Positions 61,124 through 64,000 of a stretch of 64,000 nt of DNA are shown piece after piece (the first letter of the stretch is position 1; every line of letters begins with the position of its first letter). The notes under the pieces are model-generated. The model ran no database searches. It saw only the letters and a program-made list of their open reading frames with translations, and was not told the DNA's origin. The stretch lies in NCBI GenBank assembly GCA_023853785.1, contig JAJIRX010000567.1, positions 1,240,001 through 1,304,000 of the forward strand. Direction: 5' to 3'. Source of the DNA: Psilocybe azurescens. Taxonomy: Eukaryota > Basidiomycota > Agaricomycetes > Agaricales > Agrocybaceae. The translations under genes were made by a program, and so were the position numbers.

Positions 61124-61661
61124 ACCCTACATGCACTGCAGGTGCATCTAAAGCTCTTGGTCGTACCATTGTCAGACAACTTATATATTTATTTCGGCCT
61201 TTTACACCGTAAATAAAGATGAATTTTGTTCTATCAATGTTTGCAAACCACTGTGTACAGTCGTGAGTACAGGTAATCGCGAGAGAAAGGAAACTTACCA
61301 CTTGGGGATGGTTGTTAACACTTTTTATGGCCTAACAAATGTAAATGTTGCAAGTTCGGACTCAGGCTGGACAACATTTTCTGGGTTCCAACCCCACGAC
61401 CGCAACGCTCGGGCTGCGTCTCCTTTGTTTCGATACGCACGCGAAATTTTGAATACTCCTTTGGCTCTCAATATCAACGTTGGGGTTTACAGCGTCAAGT
61501 ACGCCCAGCCTAGCCGATCCACTACACCTCGGATCATCTGACAAGCCAGTCGATTGGGAGGGATTGAGTCACCGCAGTGCGCACACTGCAGAACCCCTGG
61601 ATGCCACAAACCTACAATCGCGACTTACGGAAACTTGGTTCTATTCCGTTACACCCGCTAA
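61124..61661. other. Tandem spacer between KDM8-like gene and SOG2
   Basis: This holds the KDM8-like 3' flank, with AATAAA at 61212-61217, and the SOG2 promoter. Short open frames on both strands (61263-61541) show no family resemblance. Confidence 0.4.
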
Positions 61662-64000
61662 ATGCTCACTCAAGACGACGACGAACGGAAGTTATCATCT
61701 TTGCCGAAACCATTGAGTTCTGTACAGATTGTTGATGCTTTGAAACATTCATCTGACGATGGTGTTACTATAATCCTTTCTAAGTTGGCCATCTCCGAAA
61801 TCGGCTCTCATGAAGCTGAGGAGCTTGTCGATGCTGGACAGCATGGCCGTCATAACTCTGGGTCTCTAGTAGAAAGGTATGAAACATACAGGTTCCCTCC
61901 CTAATTCCGTACCCCACTGAATTGCCTCCTTTCAGACTTGCTCTAGGAAACAATCGCTTGACAACGCTGCCGCCAGAGTTTGCTCTATTCACTAAATTGC
62001 GATACTTAAATCTAAAACACAACTCCTTTGCCACCTTTCCGGACGTTGTGCGTGCCTACACCTTGTTGGATGAACCACATTGATTGACACGACCTCCTAG
62101 TTGACCCTTCTTCCCTCACTCGATACCTTGGATCTCAGCCACAACAGAATTAAAAGCCTGCCCACATATCCGGGCAACTTAACTCGACTTAGGGTATGTT
62201 TATATAAGACATGTATGATGCCTACTAAATAACATCATAGGTCTTCTCGCTTTCCAGAAACAAAATTACAAGGCTCCCTTCCTACATCGCTCAGTTTAGA
62301 AAACTTGAAGTACTGCAAATCGACCGCAATCCAATCGAGTGGCCCCCTAAGGCGGTACTCAGTTCTTTTGACCTGCAGGATGCGAATAATGGAAAAAATT
62401 CAATTCGGGGTCTCCTCGATTGGATAGAAGCAGATGGCGTAAATGGGAAGGAATATGATGATTCTGGCTATAGCGAGCAGCCTGAATGGGAAGATGAACC
62501 GTGCGTTCGACTCTGTTCACGTAGAGCTAACCTGATCTTAACCTGCCCATACAGCCCTTGGCAATTTCCTTTGCGCAGTGATTATTCAGATGCAACTCCT
62601 ACCCCTCATGCAAGGTCATTCTCTATCGACTCGAATACCTCAATATCGTCAATCATTGAATCTTCTCGCGGTGACGGTATTGAGGAACAGAATCATGTCG
62701 ACCAAATACCAAGAGTTGGTCCAAACTACACGGAAAACTTTGAGCCACCTTCAAGCTTTTCTAAAGACGCTATTCTGGACAGTTTCTATACATCTTCCCC
62801 CATTGACACGGTTCAGTATGACGGGTACCTAGAGCCGGAGCCTATACATAGTCGGACAACGTCACATGCGAGTACTCTCCTTAAACCGCAAGAGTCATTG
62901 GTTGCAGGGAAGAAGAGTTTACCAGATCTTCTAAAAGTGCAAAAAATCCCTCCAAAATGACTGCAACTGTGCCAGAGGAAAGGCCACCGTCGCGTATGCC
63001 AAATCTATCCAAGCTGTCTATTGACTCGCCGCTGCCGCCTTCTATGCCTTTTCGTGAAGACTCGGGCTCGTCCACCAGCCCGCTCAATTATTCATTGTCA
63101 ACGTATCCCACAGAATACCAAATAGAGCCTGTTACCCCACCCTTCGTGACCGCTGAACGAAACTCATATTTCCATCGCTCTTCCATGATAGCGATAAACA
63201 ACAACTTACCAAAGTCTCTATTCTGTCTACTCGATTCCGCGCGGACTATTTTATTTGCAATGGGACAATTGTACCAAACTCTGGAACATTATGTGCATCA
63301 AGGAGCGGATGAACGACTTTCGTCGATATTTAAGAAGGTTCTCGACCCTGCAAATGTCAATATGCTGCATTTAATCCGCTCCCTTGACCGCTTCGATTAT
63401 GTCAGTCAGAAATCAATTCCCTCACCTGCAGTTTGTCGTGGATTGGTGGAATGTTGTCGAGATACTGTAGCCACATTCCGCAAGGCTGTTGGCCTCCTAG
63501 TTCTGCAGATTGGCCTTGACTTGACCGATGACCCGCGATACGTACGGTGGCTCATCTTGGAATTATATGCAACAACAGCCGAGCTTTCTTTTGCCTGGCA
63601 AGCCATAGTTCCTGAAATTGAGTCTCTCAAACCGTATCTATATGGCAGCATCTTTTCCAATGGCTCGTCTTTTTTTGATCAATGGAGGGTCAGATGCGTC
63701 TGGATCCAATTCAGAAGAGTCGTCGACGGTTGTACGCCTTCGGCCAACTGAATCGGGCTTTGGAGCGGTAAGAGCCAGGACTGCCCGACGCCACGCTGGC
63801 TCGTTTAGTTCGAAGGATGTCCAGATAGGCAAAGAACTTCCGTCTTACGACATTGTACCAAGTATGGCGGGGGCCTCGCCACGCATACTCCGACGCTGAG
63901 AACACCAAAACGCCAGGCGACCGCCCCAATAATAACATCACCATCTTCCAGTACCTCCTCATACCCTTTCAATCCAACTTCTTTACATGCCGGTCCCTCT
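61662..64000 (+). CDS. SOG2: SOG2-like leucine-rich repeat protein of the RAM pathway, 3' end outside window
   Basis: A scaffold of the RAM (Cbk1-Mob2) network that controls polarised growth and wall integrity. It starts [18 protein letters not shown] at 61662. Leucine-rich repeats follow: [90 protein letters not shown] Ser/Pro-rich linker leads to the helical SOG2 domain (about 63180-63650: [39 protein letters not shown]). Frame breaks at A6 62942-62947, T7 63670-63676 and G5 63869-63873 separate these blocks; single-base changes reconnect them. The gene continues past the window end. Confidence 0.9.

Noticed and set aside
61263..61544. Overlapping plus and minus open frames upstream of SOG2
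   Set aside because: Neither shows homology or coding-like splice borders; they lie in the expected SOG2 promoter.
9579..64000. Mass pseudogenisation or RIP-like mutation as cause of the frameshifts
   Set aside because: Codons on both sides are well conserved, nonsense substitutions are lacking, and breaks sit at homopolymers; RIP would give C-to-T changes, not indels.
1..64000. tRNA, rRNA, CRISPR, transposon or viral elements
   Set aside because: No B-box-like tRNA core, rRNA stretch, regularly spaced repeats, transposase or reverse transcriptase motif was noticed on reading; a tRNAscan or repeat search was not possible.

Overview
The window comes from the nuclear genome of a filamentous basidiomycete, most likely an Agaricomycete. 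Almost every gene is cut by many short GT-AG introns, typically about 50-60 nt. Gene density is about one per 2.5-3 kb on both strands. The set is eukaryotic and fungal: GOGAT, LST8, CDC45, EAF1/VID21, NOT4, MOT1, twinfilin, SOG2 and two fungal beta-1,3-glucanases. No bacterial, viral, CRISPR, tRNA or rRNA feature was found.

Layout: 1-5178 (-) glutamate synthase, cut by the window start; 5833-7386 (-) LST8; 8124-8962 (+) an unrecognised, disrupted gene. From 9.6 to 19.6 kb lies a run rich in nuclear-encoded mitochondrial proteins: ALKBH7-like dioxygenase (-), carrier-like protein (+), a CHORD/CS co-chaperone (+, not mitochondrial), mitochondrial IF-2 (-) and an AIM25-type scramblase (+). CDC45 (+) follows at 20.3-22.8 kb. 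Two beta-1,3-glucanase genes, GH55 (-) and membrane-anchored GH5 (-), flank a small ATPase-inhibitor-like gene (+) at 22.9-30.7 kb. Next come EAF1/VID21 (-), D-lactate dehydrogenase (+), NOT4 (-, apparently in two blocks), tryptophanyl-tRNA synthetase (+), a LOG-family phosphoribohydrolase (-), twinfilin (-), a FYVE/Rab-binding VAC1 homologue (+), a single-pass membrane protein (+), MOT1 (-), a KDM8/JMJD5-like JmjC protein (+) and SOG2 (+, cut by the window end).

Most genes are unrelated housekeeping functions. Plausible functional links are the glucanase pair (wall remodelling), the chromatin/transcription factors (EAF1, NOT4, MOT1, KDM8-like), and the cluster of mitochondrial proteins.

The most important property for a user is technical. 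At least nine conserved genes are knocked out of frame, and in most cases the break lies at a homopolymer run one base shorter than the conserved protein needs. The breaks occur in unrelated genes, several of them essential. This points to base-calling error in a long-read or pyrosequencing assembly rather than to pseudogenes. Automatic protein predictions from this window will be truncated or wrongly spliced at these places. I did not find a convincing undescribed biological system.
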